Shown here: one piece after another, positions 31,813 through 43,175 of the stretch
How positions within the stretch are numbered: the first letter of the stretch is position 1
How the letters are laid out: each line of letters opens with the position of its first letter
Source of the DNA: Salvia splendens
Lineage: Eukaryota > Streptophyta > Magnoliopsida > Lamiales > Lamiaceae
Direction: 5' to 3'
Assembly (NCBI RefSeq): GCF_004379255.2
Contig: NW_024599423.1
Span: forward strand, 1 to 64,000
Length of the DNA: 64,000 nt
The notes under the pieces: model-generated
What the model saw: the letters and a program-made list of their open reading frames with translations, nothing else
Told to the model about the DNA's origin: nothing
Databases searched by the model: none
Position numbers and translations under genes: made by a program

Positions 31813-34800
31813 GACAAAATCGGATTTATAGACTACTTTACCTTTAAAATAACAAAAATGTACCCATTTTGTTATCTCTTCCATAAATGGGGAAAACGCC
31901 ACCCGCATTGGCGTGTCTATAAGTAAAGACGCCAGCCCAGTTGCCGTTTTATAATGTCGTCGTATTTTACTCGTATTTTCTCCAAATACAATTACGTTAA
32001 AACACGCCAACTTGGTTGGCGTGTATAAGTAAAAAACGCCTTTCGGGTTGGCGTGTGTAGTAAATGAGACACGCCGAAGAGAATGGCGTGTTGACTTAAA
32101 AACGCCAATTTGGTTGGCGTTTTATACTTGACGTTTCCGTTCGAGATTTTAGTCACGGAAACCACTCATTCTGTATTACACAATGCATAAGTCCAAATAT
32201 TACTCAATACATAAATCCAAATATTACACAATGCATAAGTCCAAACATTCAAGAAGTGGGGCAATTGCGCCTGTCATGACCTGGTTGACGGCAATGTTTA
32301 CAACGGCGTCGAGCTCATGGCTGGTCAGCTTCACGGACATCCATCTGATTAGGAATCCTAGTTGTACGGTATCGATCGCGACTTCGAGGCATTAGCTGAG
32401 TTCGTGAACACTGCAAAGTCCATCCAGGCACGGCCCAATAATCTTGGTGTCTGAGTGGATTGAACACCGTAGAATATTGGTGTACCCAAACACTTGTGCG
32501 GTATACAGGGTCAACAAGCGACAACATGTTGTCGTTTCTAAACCGTGCAACTGCCGCTGCATGTGCAGTTCGACTCCAAGTACTTTACCTTCCACTTATT
32601 ACCACCCTTTCCACCAATTCGACGTTTTGTTCGAACCACATAAAGTCCTGCAATTGTGTTTGGTGCTCTCACATTATGTAATTGACCTTTTACATCGTTT
32701 TTGCACACATTTTCATGCGCCCACGGGGTAAGTGGTGTGGCACACTGTGTTGATGCAATTGACCGGTCATTGAACCATTCTATTGTCCTCCAAAATATCA
32801 TATCAATGCAAGCTTTAATTGGGAGTTGTCTTGCGCTTCTCAACACATTGTTGTAAGATTCCACCATATTAGTGGTCACCTCACCCCATCTTTTGTGTTT
32901 GTCATATGCCAAATTCCATTTTTCTAACTCCACGGCATCAAGGTACTGCAAAGCCTCGTTGTTGACGTCTCGAAGTAAACGGCGTCTGTTCTTAAACTTG
33001 CGCTTTTTGGTAGCAATACCCATTTTCCAAACAAGTCTTTTGACCATGATACCTTTGTGATTCTGCAGCACATTCTTTCTAATATGTACCAAGCAAAATC
33101 TGTGATGACCGACATTGAGTTCTTCTTTCCATATGGGAGAATTCATTGCATTTATGATTCCCACATGCCTATCAGATATTACACATATTTCATGCTTGGC
33201 TACATGAAGTCTAATACGTTCCATAAACCAATTCCAACTTTCTATGGTTTCCTCATCAACAATGACATATGCAATAGGCAAACATTTCTTATTAGCATCA
33301 AATCCAACGGCAATAAGAATTTTACCTCGACATCGTCTACGTAAATGAGTTCCATCAACCGTTAAAACTGGTTTGCATAGTTGAAAAGCCTCCACAGCTG
33401 GACCAAAAGCCCAAAATACGTACTTGAAAACCTTTTTCATACTGTTGCTTAATCTGTCATCATGCAACCATTCGACAATTGTGCCAGGATTTTGTCTTTG
33501 CAACTCATTCAAATAAGCTGGTAAAACTTTGAAATTCCACTCCCACGAACCATACACAAGCTCAATAGCTGTCCTCCGAGTATACCATGCTTTCTTGTAA
33601 CTAACTTTCACATGAAATCTATTTTCAATATCCGCCACAATTGCTTTTACCTTGTAGCAAGGATCATTTTCTATCTGATGTCGAACACTCAACGCTATCA
33701 TACCCGACGAAAGATTAGCGTGCCCATTATAATTACGATCCCCCATGCAAGTATGACCAGTGCTAAACATTCGAATTTGCCAATGTTCATCATGCTTTCT
33801 CAATGTTGCTCGGCACTCCCACAAACATTTCGGTAATGAGGTATCCTTCGGATTTCCTTGTGACCACTTACAAACTGCATGCCATCTCTTTCCTTTACTT
33901 TCAGCAACTGTATATTGTCGGATTTTTTCCAAATGCCAAAAAGTCACAGCTGACTTCAATTCCAACTTCGTTCTAAATTTAGTATGCAAACCGACATTGC
34001 TCGGATTTTTTTCACTCCAATAATGCACATTGGGATCAGCAGACTCAAAGTTTTTTAGATCAAAACTATCATATGGACCTAGTAAGGTGCGAAAATAGTT
34101 GATTCCAGGCTGTGGGAACTGTGGAACTACTCTTCCTCCAACTGCTCTTCCTCCAACTGTTGTTTCTCCAACTGCTGTTTCTCCAACTGGAATGGATGGT
34201 CTTGAAGCAACAAATTGTTCATCATCCGACGGATCACCATCTGAGTCTGTACTATCCGGGTCGACATCTTCAGAATCATAAGATGATTGTGGATCAAGAA
34301 AGTCGGCTTTATCAGGACCTATTATGCCCTCAACCACATCACAATTGTCATTGTCCCCTAAATGCACGCCTCCAAAATCAAAATCTTGTGTTGCAGCGAA
34401 ACATGGTTCTTAGCCTCTCGTAGACGTACCAACATCATAACTTATGAGATGATGACTATTTTGTTGAGTAATTGCCGAATACCCAACATATAATTCAATT
34501 TGACCTCCTGTAGCCATACTCTCACTAAACATTAGTGGCATGCATACTTCTTCTAGTAGCATACCTATAAACGTGTCTGAAGATCCATAGAATATATTAC
34601 GTCTCCATACTATTTGAACTTTGTTTTCAAATATGTTTATCCTCATTCTTTCACAAATTGTTTCCACAAGCTTATCGTAGGAAATACTTTCATCCAACAT
34701 AATGAATCCTTTTGCAAAAGGAGGATCATATGAAATAACTGGTCCGGGAATTATCTTTCCACCCCAATATAAATTGACACACCACGTCATACTATCTGCA

Positions 34801-35685
34801 ATAATGTAAAACACAAATAAATATGTTTTATTTTCACATTCATCATTATGTAGAGTGAGCCAAAAATTGGTCAAAATATTTCGATTAAGTACCCGTCAAT
34901 ATATACTATCATAACAATTTATCAAATATTGGTAAAAAATTATACTACAATATATAGTATATACTATCATAACAATCCATCAAATAATTATATAAATTAT
35001 ACAATATATACTAGCATAACAATCCATCAAATATTGGTAGACTAATGTTTGGAAGAATGAGTCAAAAATTAAACATACTAACCAAATAGGAAGACTAATG
35101 TTTGGAAGAATGAGCCAAAATCGAAATCTCCACGCTCAAATTCACCACCGGGTCAACCTGAGCAAAGGTTTTCTTAACGAGTTTTCGCCTTGGGGAAGGT
35201 TTTTCGCATTTAGGGGAGGGAAAGTGATTAGGGTTCGCGCTTACGGGAGAGTTTCGACTGATAACTGGTTCCAGCCAAACACGCCGACGGGGTAGGCGTG
35301 TTTATGGTTGAGACGCCAACTCCATAGGCGTCTTTGGGTATAAACACGCCTACATGTGTGGCGTTTTTAGGCATAAAACACGCAGATGGCTGTGGCGTTT
35401 TTAACGTAACACGCCAACCCCGTCGGCATTTTTTTATGTAACACGCCAACCACGTCGGCGTTTTTAACTTACCTGTATTTCCATAAAATACGACGACATA
35501 CGGTTCAAAATTGTAAAACGCCAGTAAGGGTGGCGTTTTCACTTAAAAACACGCCAATCCGGGTGGCGTTTTTACTTAAAAACACGCCAATGTGGGTGGC
35601 GTTTTTCCCATATATGGAAGAGATAATAAAATTGGTACATTTACGTTATTTTAAACATAAATTACCCTATAAACCCGATTTTCTC
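31813..35685 (-). mobile_element. MULE-C: 3.9-kb Mutator-like element
   Basis: A 9-bp duplication GTGTTATAT (31804-31812 and 35686-35694) flanks inverted ends that begin GACAAAATCGG and end CCGATTTTCTC. The ends share the MULE-B plan: an outer conserved part with AATGTACCCATTTTGTTATC, then arrays of ACGCC...GGCGT palindromes (about 31890-32140 and 35275-35620). The interior has one gene, a transposase on the minus strand, and no plant mobile domain. It is the same family as MULE-B, in opposite orientation. Confidence 0.92.
32315..34790 (-). pseudogene. MURA-type transposase of MULE-C, nearly intact
   Basis: From ATG 34790 (MTWCVNLYWGG) the minus strand is open to about 32540 except for one in-frame TAA at about 34410; MULE-B has CAA at the same codon. 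The open 609-residue part carries the acidic N-terminal linker, a MuDR domain (FRTKLELKSAVTFWHLEK), the DDE core (PVLTVDGTHLRR about 33350, VISDRHVGIINAMN about 33165) and CLVHIRKNVL. A 37-bp deletion near 32571 removes the C...C.H zinc-finger core present in MULE-B (KWQMWRLPCSH) and shifts the frame. The remaining C-terminus (SVWVHQYSTVFNP, then YRTTRIPNQMDVREADQP) reads in another frame to 32315 and lacks the CCHC knuckle. Confidence 0.88.
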
Positions 35686-36051
35686 GTGTTATATTGCCTA
35701 AAATTTTGTGTTTGTTTTCTTGTTTTAGTATTACAGTTATGCTGTAATGGACTTCTTTGATAATTTTGGACCATTTAAGCCACATTTATAACCCCAAACA
35801 AAACACTTATAATGGTTTTAACGGACAGCAATCGTCCAGAGTCGCAACTTTACCTTGCATCATCTCCCACTACTCCTAGACATATTATTCCAAAATACAG
35901 TAACACAAGGAAAACATATGGCAACGAACTAAAGAAAAGCATCAGATTCATTCACATCCAAAGGGAAAAAGAGGAACATCTTTTGCAATATAAGTACTTA
36001 TACCGCATACTATTTCTGACGAAAGTGAGGCTGCAAAATTAGGCCAAAATC

Positions 36052-36434
36052 ATGCACAGGAGCTATGACTACCATAGCAGCAGCTACTCCATGGATGAAT
36101 ATCTCCAACGGATGCCGAGCATGATTGGGGACTGTCCCAATTTCCCCAACGTGCAAGAGGTTCTCAACAACAAGCCTACAAACAAAGACAAAAACAAATA
36201 TCACCAGAAGAACCAACAGAGTCCTGAGAAAAAAGTTCACTTTGCTGAAAAGATGTGCAGGTGGCTGAGGCGGGTAAGCATGGTGCGGAGGAGAAGTCGA
36301 TCGATGTGGAGGCAGATGGATTCATCAAGAAGAAGCACAAGGGGTTTGCACTTTGCAAATGGGACACCTTCAAATTAAAGACTAAAGTTGAGTTGACTCA
36401 GTGTCATGACAGGCTTACAGATATTTGTGTTTGA
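36052..36434 (+). pseudogene. Small plant protein of unknown function, one frameshift
   Basis: ATG 36052 starts MHRSYDYHSSSYSMDEYLQRMP, followed by a Lys/Gln-rich linker. Near 36240-36260 the frame must shift to read AEEKSIDVEADGFIKKKH and FALCKWDTFKLKT, ending at TGA 36432-36434. A Tyr/Ser-rich start, a Lys-rich middle and an acidic (D/A)EADGFI..KH..F...KW end resemble a family of small uncharacterised plant proteins (recognition by general pattern only). The shift may be a sequencing error, a real mutation or a missed short intron. Function unknown. Confidence 0.5.
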
Positions 36435-36953
36435 TGATATCGTGTTATACTAGGATTTTACATAAATAAGATCTCTATCTTCTGCATCTATAGCTTGTGA
36501 AATTCTAAGTGGTATTTTCCAGTACTATACATCAGTAATATAAACCTATCAGATTTGTCTCTACTTCTTTACAGTTCTTGTCCATAATACTTGATGGTTT
36601 AGCCGTTTAGGGCAATGCATGAATCATGTATCTTGTTTTACTAAATTTAGCCTTTTGTTTCTAAGCAGAAACGGGAATCGTAATTTCTTACTAGTCATAG
36701 CTCATCTAATTTCATGGTCAAATTAGTTTCAGACTTTCACCTCCAACTCAGATATGTGTGGGATTCATTTTAACGGTCACCTTAGTTTTCAGCAGCTTCA
36801 ATTCATACATGCTGTCTTCTAGAGATGGTAAAACAGTAAACAGATAATCTTACGAATCAAGATCTCAGTAAATCAGTCTGAAAATTTACAAAGATATCTC
36901 AGGCAGAAATTGGGACTCTCATTCAATTCAAAAGATATACACCCATTTTGAGT
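36435..36953. other. Intergenic, left flank of the Copia element
   Basis: AT-rich, no gene seen. It ends in TGAGT (36949-36953), the target site duplicated at 42367-42371. Confidence 0.5.
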
Positions 36954-37637
36954 TGTTGGAGTATAATCTCACAATCACCGTTGGATGCAGCAAGCTAAAA
37001 TCAATGTCATTCTCAACAGCTGCAGATTTGTTAGAGGTTGAGCTCGTTCAACATATTATTGAGCTCGGCGTTTTATTGAGCTCGGTGAGCTCGGTGTTTT
37101 ATTGAGCTCGGTGAGCTCGGTGTTTTATTGAGCTCGGCGGTTTATTGAGCTCGGCATTTTTACTGAACTTCGGCATCATGCAGCACTTCGGCATCATGCA
37201 GCACTTCGGCATCATGCAGCACTTCGGCATCATGCAGCACTTCGGCATGTTGATGCAAACCAAGAAACGGGAAGTAGCCGTTGAAACAGTTATAACTGAT
37301 TTGATAACTAACATCTCAAGAGAGCCGTTGGAGGATGAAGGGACTGATATAAAGCAGACGAAGGCTGCATCTGAAATAGTTAATCTGCTACTTCGATATT
37401 CAAGAAAAGAGTCTCCAAACTATCACTTGATTAGTTCTTGGTTTAGAATTAGATTAGAGGTGTTGAGTTCTTGGAGAAAGTTCTTGAGTGATTGTAAATC
37501 TCTGCATTTTTCTCAATATACTGAATCATATTGCCTTTGGCCGTGGACGTAGATCTTACGATCGAACCACGTAAAACTCTAGTGTTCTTTCTTTTCGCAT
37601 GGTTGTCATCATCGAACTCTTGCATACTTTCATAACA
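36954..37637 (+). repeat. Left LTR of the Copia element
   Basis: 684 bp. It contains GAGCTCGGTG/GTTTTATTGAGCTCGG repeats (about 37060-37160) and four 18-bp units (about 37176-37247). An open frame of 135 codons crosses these repeats but is probably incidental. Confidence 0.93.
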
Positions 37638-37639
37638 AG

Positions 37640-37657
37640 TGGCGCCGTCTGTGGGAA
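37640..37657 (+). other. Primer-binding site of the Copia element
   Basis: TGGCGCCGTCTGTGGGAA begins two bases after the left LTR; it is the same 18 bases as in the Gypsy element at 30825-30842. Confidence 0.8.
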
Positions 37658-37678
37658 GCGCAATCGGAGTTGATATCG

Positions 37679-40600
37679 ATGACGACGACGAGGTACGAAG
37701 CGGAGAAATTCTCGGGGAAGAATGACTTTGGTCTGTGGCAGATCAAGATGAAGGCTCTGTTGATCCAGCAAGGGCTCGATGAAGCAATCGAGCCAATTGA
37801 TCCGAAGGGGAAAGAAAAAGAAGATCTCGATGAGAAGAGCGTGAGGAAGAAGGCTGAGATTGCCAAGAAAGCCCATAGCGCCATTATTCTCAATCTCACG
37901 GACAAGGTGTTGCGCGAGGTTGCGAAGGAAACCACAGCGCATGGGGTATGGACGAAGCTCGAAGCGCTGTACATGACCAAGTCGCTTGCTAATCGCCTAT
38001 ACATGAAGCAGCGCCTCTTTTCATACAAGATTCTTGAAGACCGACCCTTCGCAGGGCAGATTGATGATTTCAGCAAGAATCTGGATGATTTGGAGAATGT
38101 AGATGGCCCCATGAAGAATGAAGACAAGGCCATCTTGCTCTTGAATGCTCTTCCCAAAACATTCCAGCATCTTAAAGATGCAATGCTGTTTGGCCGGAAT
38201 GCAGAATCTGGCATCACATATGAAGAAGTTCAGTGTGCTCTTCGATCAAAGGAGCTGGAAAAGAACTCTTCGACGACAAATGAAGGAAGTGGCAGTCAAG
38301 CCTTGAATGTAAAGGTTTTCAAAGGCAAGAAAAAGAAATTCAATCAGAATCAAAAGCCTAAGTATCAGAAGCAAAATGAGGAGAAGCGAAGCTGTCATTA
38401 CTGCAAGAAACCTGGGCATCTCAAAAGGGATTGCTACTCGTGGAAAAGGAAGCAAAACGAAGAGAAGGCTACCCAAAATCAGGCTGATCTTGCAGAAGAC
38501 ACAGATCCACCCCAGATCATGAATGTGGTGAGTGGTGGGGTAGAGAGTTCTTGGATAATGGACTCCGGGTGCAGCTTCCATATTTGTTCCAACAAAGCTT
38601 GGTTTGAAAACCTTTCTGAGGCAACCGGGTCAGTAATGTTGGGGAATGATCAGATGTGCTACATCAAAGGCATTGGAGATATCAGATTGAGAGCTCATGA
38701 TGGATCAACAAAACTGCTTACTCAAGTCAGGTACATTCCTGAGATTAAGAGGAATTTGATTTCACTTGGCATGCTTGAATCTAGAGGTTTCAGGTTTTCT
38801 TCTGAGAAAGGCTATATGAATGTCTCACTTAATGGAAAAATCTTGCTGATTGCTGAGAGAAGAAACAGTTTATACTATCTAGTAGCAGAAACTGTTGTTG
38901 CTTCAGTGAATCTTGCAGAGGACTCTGATATGAGTCTGTGGCACAAGAGGCTCGGCCATCTTGGAGAAAGTGGGATGAGAGAACTGATCAAGAAAGGGGT
39001 CATTCCGGCTGGAAGTGATCAGAGGTTCAAGGAATGTGAACACTGTGCTCTGGGAAAGAGCAAGAAGCTACCATACAAGGCTGGTAAACACACCTCCAAA
39101 TTACCTCTTGACTATGCGCATTGTGATTTATGGGGTCCAGCTCAGCCTGCTTCTATGGGAGGAGGCAGGTATTTCATGTCGATAATAGATGATTATAGCA
39201 GAAAAGTCTGGATATACATCCTAAAGCAGAAGTCACAAGCATTTGAAAAATTCAGAGAATGGTGCACAGAGATGAAGCTGAAGAAATCCACCACTCTCAA
39301 GTGCTTGAGGACTGATAACGGGCTGGAGTTCTTATCTGAAGATTTTGAGTCTTTCTGCAAATCAAATGGGATACAAAGGCATAGGACAGTCCCGGCCAAT
39401 CCGCAACAAAACGGAGTTGCTGAAAGAATGAACCGAACACTCCTCGATAGAGTCAGATGCATGCTTTTGTCATCAGGCTTGCCAAAGATGTTCTGGGGGG
39501 AGGCAGTGTGTACTGCTGCAGTGCTAATTAACAATTCTCCATCATCAGCTATAGGAAATGAAATCCCAGATGTCAGATGGTATGGTGGAGATAGAGAGTA
39601 CAATCAGTTCAAGGTGTTCGGTTGTAGAGCATATGCCCACTGCAAGCAGGGAAAGCTTGATGCAAGGGCTCAGAAATGTGTGATGGTTGGTTACCAACAT
39701 GGAGTAAAAGGGTACAGGTTGTGGTGCACTGAAGAGGGGAACAAGAAGATAATTGTGAGCCGAGATGTGGTCTTCCATGAGCATCATATGCCATTCTTGA
39801 AGACTGAGGATCAGATGGGTGAAAGAATATCTATTGATCAAGAAGTTCAGCATGGCCAGCCACCACCTAGTGATCCAGATGATCAGAATGGGGGTGGAGC
39901 TTCAAGCTCCCATAAAGCTTCAAGTCCACAGCAACCCCAGCAACAAGATCAGATTGATGATGATCAGAGATCACATATTATAGCCAGGGACAGAAACAGA
40001 AGAGAGATCAGAAAGCCAGCCAGGTTCAGTGATTATGAGATGAGTTTTTTTGCTCTCTGTGTTGCTGAGGTATTGGAGTGCTTAGAGCCATCCACCTATG
40101 CTGAAGCTATGTCGAGTAAGGAAAAGGAGAAATGGCTTGCAGCTATGAGAGAAGAGATCCAGTCACTACTCAAAAACCATACTTGGATTTTGGTGAAGAA
40201 TCCAGGGACCCAAAAGCTTATTAGCTGCAAATGGATCTTCAAGATGAAGATTGAAGTTGGTGAAGTTGAAAGTGTCAGGTTTAAGGCACGGCTTGTTGCT
40301 AGAGGATTCACTCAAGAAGAGGGGATTGATTATAATGATGTGTTCTCTCCGGTTGTAAAACACAGTTCCATCAGGATATTGCTTGCTCTTGTTGCAAAGT
40401 ATGATTGGGAGTTACACCAACTCGATGTCAAGACAGCCTTCTTGCATGGTGAACTTGAAGAAACAATATATATGCATCAACCCGAGGGGTTCATGGAGGC
40501 TGGGAATGAAGACAAAGTGTGTTTGCTCAAGAGAAGTTTGTATGGGTTGAAGCAAAGTAGTAGGCAGTGGTATCTCAAGTTTGATGAGCATATGATGAGT

Positions 40601-41656
40601 ATTGGTTTCAGAAAATCGCAGTATGATAGCTGTGTTTACATCAGAGAAAGGAATGGTGTACCAATTGCTTTTCTACTTTTGTATGTTGATGATATGCTTG
40701 TGGCAGGAGCAGATCTGGGAGTGATTGAGAGAATCAAGGCTGAACTGGAATCCAAGTTTGAAATGAAGGATCTTGGAAATGCAAGGAGAATCCTTGGCAT
40801 GGATATACTGAGGGATAGGCCAAAGAGAGAGCTCAGGTTGTTGCAGAGGAATTACATCCAGAGAGTTTTGAAGAAATTTCAGGCTGATGACTTCAAACCT
40901 GTCTCTACACCATTGGCTGCTCACTTTAAGTTGAGCATGGATCAGAAACCAAAGAATGACTCAGAGAGGAGAGAGCTGAGCAAGATACCTTATGCAAACA
41001 TCATAGGAAGCATAATGTACACAATGCTATGCACAAGACCAGATTTGGCTCAGGCTATAAGTGTTACTAGCCGATTTATGTCAGACCATGGGAGAGAGCA
41101 TTGGATAGCATTGAAGTGGTTGCTCAGATACTTGAAGGGTGCTTCAGATTATGGTCTGTTGTACAAGGCAGATTGTAAGGATCAAGGTGGAGCACTGGTG
41201 GGGTTTTGCGATTCTGATTATGCATCAAATAGAGATAATAGGAGATCTCAAACTGGATATGTGTTCACCCTAAATGGCACTGCTATAAGCTGGAAATCTG
41301 GATTACAACATGTGGTTGCTTTATCTACTACGGAAGCTGAGTACATGGCAATGACAGAGGCTGTGAAAGAAGCAATATGGCTGAAGGGAATCCTAGAAGA
41401 TTTTGGGGAGAAGCAAGACACAGTGGAGATAAACTGTGACAGCAGCAGCGCCTTATGCCTTGCCAAACACCAGGTGTTTCACGAAAGAAGTAAGCACATA
41501 GATGTGCGGATGCACTTCATAAGGGATGAAATACAGAGAGGTGAAGTCAAGATGGTGAAAATATCTACTGAGCATAATGCGGCTGATATGTTGACAAAGC
41601 CGTTGCCAGCCATGAAGTTTAAATACTGCTTGGGGCTGGTGGGACTTGTGGAGTGA
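37679..41656 (+). CDS. Copia Gag-Pol polyprotein
   Basis: A single open frame of 1,325 residues, ATG 37679 to TGA 41656, 41 bp behind the LTR. Gag begins MTTTRYEAEKFSGKNDFGLW and has the zinc knuckle CHYCKKPGHLKRDC (about 38395). The protease has WIMDSGCSFHIC (about 38555). Integrase has HKRLGHL...CEHCALGK (about 38943-39060), and its DDE core reads from about D at 39120 and TDNGLEF (about 39310) to NPQQNGVAERMNRT (about 39400). Reverse transcriptase has QLDVKTAFLHG (about 40420) and YVDDMLV (about 40684). RNase H has DSDYASNRDNRRS and STTEAEYMA (about 41210-41350). The order integrase before reverse transcriptase defines Copia. No stop or frameshift, so it may be active. Confidence 0.97.
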   Translation: MTTTRYEAEKFSGKNDFGLWQIKMKALLIQQGLDEAIEPIDPKGKEKEDLDEKSVRKKAEIAKKAHSAIILNLTDKVLREVAKETTAHGVWTKLEALYMTKSLANRLYMKQRLFSYKILEDRPFAGQIDDFSKNLDDLENVDGPMKNEDKAILLLNALPKTFQHLKDAMLFGRNAESGITYEEVQCALRSKELEKNSSTTNEGSGSQALNVKVFKGKKKKFNQNQKPKYQKQNEEKRSCHYCKKPGHLKRDCYSWKRKQNEEKATQNQADLAEDTDPPQIMNVVSGGVESSWIMDSGCSFHICSNKAWFENLSEATGSVMLGNDQMCYIKGIGDIRLRAHDGSTKLLTQVRYIPEIKRNLISLGMLESRGFRFSSEKGYMNVSLNGKILLIAERRNSLYYLVAETVVASVNLAEDSDMSLWHKRLGHLGESGMRELIKKGVIPAGSDQRFKECEHCALGKSKKLPYKAGKHTSKLPLDYAHCDLWGPAQPASMGGGRYFMSIIDDYSRKVWIYILKQKSQAFEKFREWCTEMKLKKSTTLKCLRTDNGLEFLSEDFESFCKSNGIQRHRTVPANPQQNGVAERMNRTLLDRVRCMLLSSGLPKMFWGEAVCTAAVLINNSPSSAIGNEIPDVRWYGGDREYNQFKVFGCRAYAHCKQGKLDARAQKCVMVGYQHGVKGYRLWCTEEGNKKIIVSRDVVFHEHHMPFLKTEDQMGERISIDQEVQHGQPPPSDPDDQNGGGASSSHKASSPQQPQQQDQIDDDQRSHIIARDRNRREIRKPARFSDYEMSFFALCVAEVLECLEPSTYAEAMSSKEKEKWLAAMREEIQSLLKNHTWILVKNPGTQKLISCKWIFKMKIEVGEVESVRFKARLVARGFTQEEGIDYNDVFSPVVKHSSIRILLALVAKYDWELHQLDVKTAFLHGELEETIYMHQPEGFMEAGNEDKVCLLKRSLYGLKQSSRQWYLKFDEHMMSIGFRKSQYDSCVYIRERNGVPIAFLLLYVDDMLVAGADLGVIERIKAELESKFEMKDLGNARRILGMDILRDRPKRELRLLQRNYIQRVLKKFQADDFKPVSTPLAAHFKLSMDQKPKNDSERRELSKIPYANIIGSIMYTMLCTRPDLAQAISVTSRFMSDHGREHWIALKWLLRYLKGASDYGLLYKADCKDQGGALVGFCDSDYASNRDNRRSQTGYVFTLNGTAISWKSGLQHVVALSTTEAEYMAMTEAVKEAIWLKGILEDFGEKQDTVEINCDSSSALCLAKHQVFHERSKHIDVRMHFIRDEIQRGEVKMVKISTEHNAADMLTKPLPAMKFKYCLGLVGLVE

Positions 41657-41718
41657 TGAGTTTGAGGTTCTGTCAGAGGATTATGATTCATTGTTGATTC
41701 TGAGATTAAGGTGGAGTT

Positions 41719-42366
41719 TGTTGGAGTATAATCTCACAATCACCGTTGGATGCAGCAAGCTAAAATCAATGTCATTCTCAACAGCTGCAGATTTGTTAGA
41801 GGTTGAGCTCGTTCAACATATTATTGAGCTCGGCGTTTTATTGAGCTCGGTGAGCTCGGTGTTTTATTGAGCTCGGTGAGCTCGGTGTTTTATTGAGCTC
41901 GGCGGTTTATTGAGCTCGGCATTTTTACTGAACTTCGGCATCATGCAGCACTTCGGCATCATGCAGCACTTCGGCATGTTGATGCAAACCAAGAAACGGG
42001 AAGTAGCCGTTGAAACAGTTATAACTGATTTGATAACTAACATCTCAAGAGAGCCGTTGGAGGATGAAGGGACTGATATAAAGCAGACGAAGGCTGCATC
42101 TGAAATAGTTAATCTGCTACTTCGATATTCAAGAAAAGAGTCTCCAAACTATCACTTGATTAGTTCTTGGTTTAGAATTAGATTAGAGGTGTTGAGTTCT
42201 TGGAGAAAGTTCTTGAGTGATTGTAAATCTCTGCATTTTTCTCAATATACTGAATCATATTGCCTTTGGCCGTGGACGTAGATCTTACGATCGAACCACG
42301 TAAAACTCTAGTGTTCTTTCTTTTCGCATGGTTGTCATCATCGAACTCTTGCATACTTTCATAACA
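41719..42366 (+). repeat. Right LTR of the Copia element
   Basis: 648 bp, with two 18-bp units (about 41941-41976) instead of four. It is otherwise the same as the left LTR by eye. Confidence 0.93.
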
Positions 42367-43175
42367 TGAGTTTCTGATGATCAAAATTTGATGCAAGGAT
42401 TATCCTCCCAGAGCAATGATGTTGTACAGCATGTATGTTGCATAATGAACCAAATATCTGGGTCGCATAAGAGTCGCTAGAAAGGGAAAAAAAGTCATGT
42501 AGTTAAATTTCCCAATCAATCCATAGCCACAGGCAAGATATTCAAAAGATAATGTACCTTAATACTGCAAGGCTACTTTTTGTGAAGATTTCTCCAAGTT
42601 CCACTACCATAGTTGCTCAAGTAACACAGATTCAAATTCATTTAATGAAATGTCAAGTAAGAAAAGAAAAATTACATATAGGTAATTTCCCAAAAGATAT
42701 TCATGTAGTTAAATTTCCCAATCAATCCATAGCCACAGGCAAGATATTCAAAAGATAATGTACCTTAATACTGCAAGGCTACTTTTTGTGAAGATTTCTC
42801 CAAGCTCCACTACCATAGTTGCTCAAGTAACACAGATTCAAATTCATTTAATGAAATGTCAAGTAAGAAAAGAAAAATTACATATAGGTATGCCAGTTCA
42901 CCAAAAGGGCATCATAAACCTCATATAGATATAGTAAGCTAAGGTGACAGCAATTGCTATTAATAACAGAAGCAATCGAAACCAAGTGAACAATTTTCAT
43001 TGGATTATAATAATGACATACTGGAGCTCAACTAATATGCAATGCAATGCATTAGACATGTAACCTCAAAAAACCCCAATCCTATATTACAAATCAAGCG
43101 ATCTTACAACCACTGTCAAAACCAAATCCACAAAGCAGCCAAAGAATCCCAATAAACCACAACTTATCTTTATAT
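42367..43175. repeat. 3' flank of the EF-Tu gene with a 206-bp tandem duplication
   Basis: The stretch 42495-42700 is repeated at 42701-42889, starting TCATGTAGTTAAATTTCCC in both copies. The copies differ by very few bases, for example CCAAGTTCC against CCAAGCTCC. No coding function. The rest is likely the 3' untranslated region of the minus-strand EF-Tu gene. Confidence 0.8.

Larger units (their letters stand above)
36954..42366 (+). mobile_element. Ty1/Copia LTR retrotransposon, intact and young
   Basis: The LTRs at 36954-37637 (684 bp) and 41719-42366 (648 bp) begin TGTTGG and end CATAACA, with a perfect 5-bp duplication TGAGT. The LTRs look identical except that an 18-bp unit (ATGCAGCACTTCGGCATC) is present four times in the left and twice in the right, which accounts for all 36 bases. 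A primer-binding site lies at 37640-37657, and a purine-rich AAGGTGGAGTT stretch precedes the right LTR. One open polyprotein fills the interior. All parts needed for autonomous movement appear present. Gag and integrase features resemble the Tork/Tnt1-like group. Confidence 0.95.

Noticed and set aside
37145..37552. 135-codon open frame in the Copia LTR with repeated FGIMQH
   Set aside because: It is produced by the 18-bp repeats (six codons each) in the LTR. It has no known domain and is present in both LTRs with different length, so it is not called as a gene.
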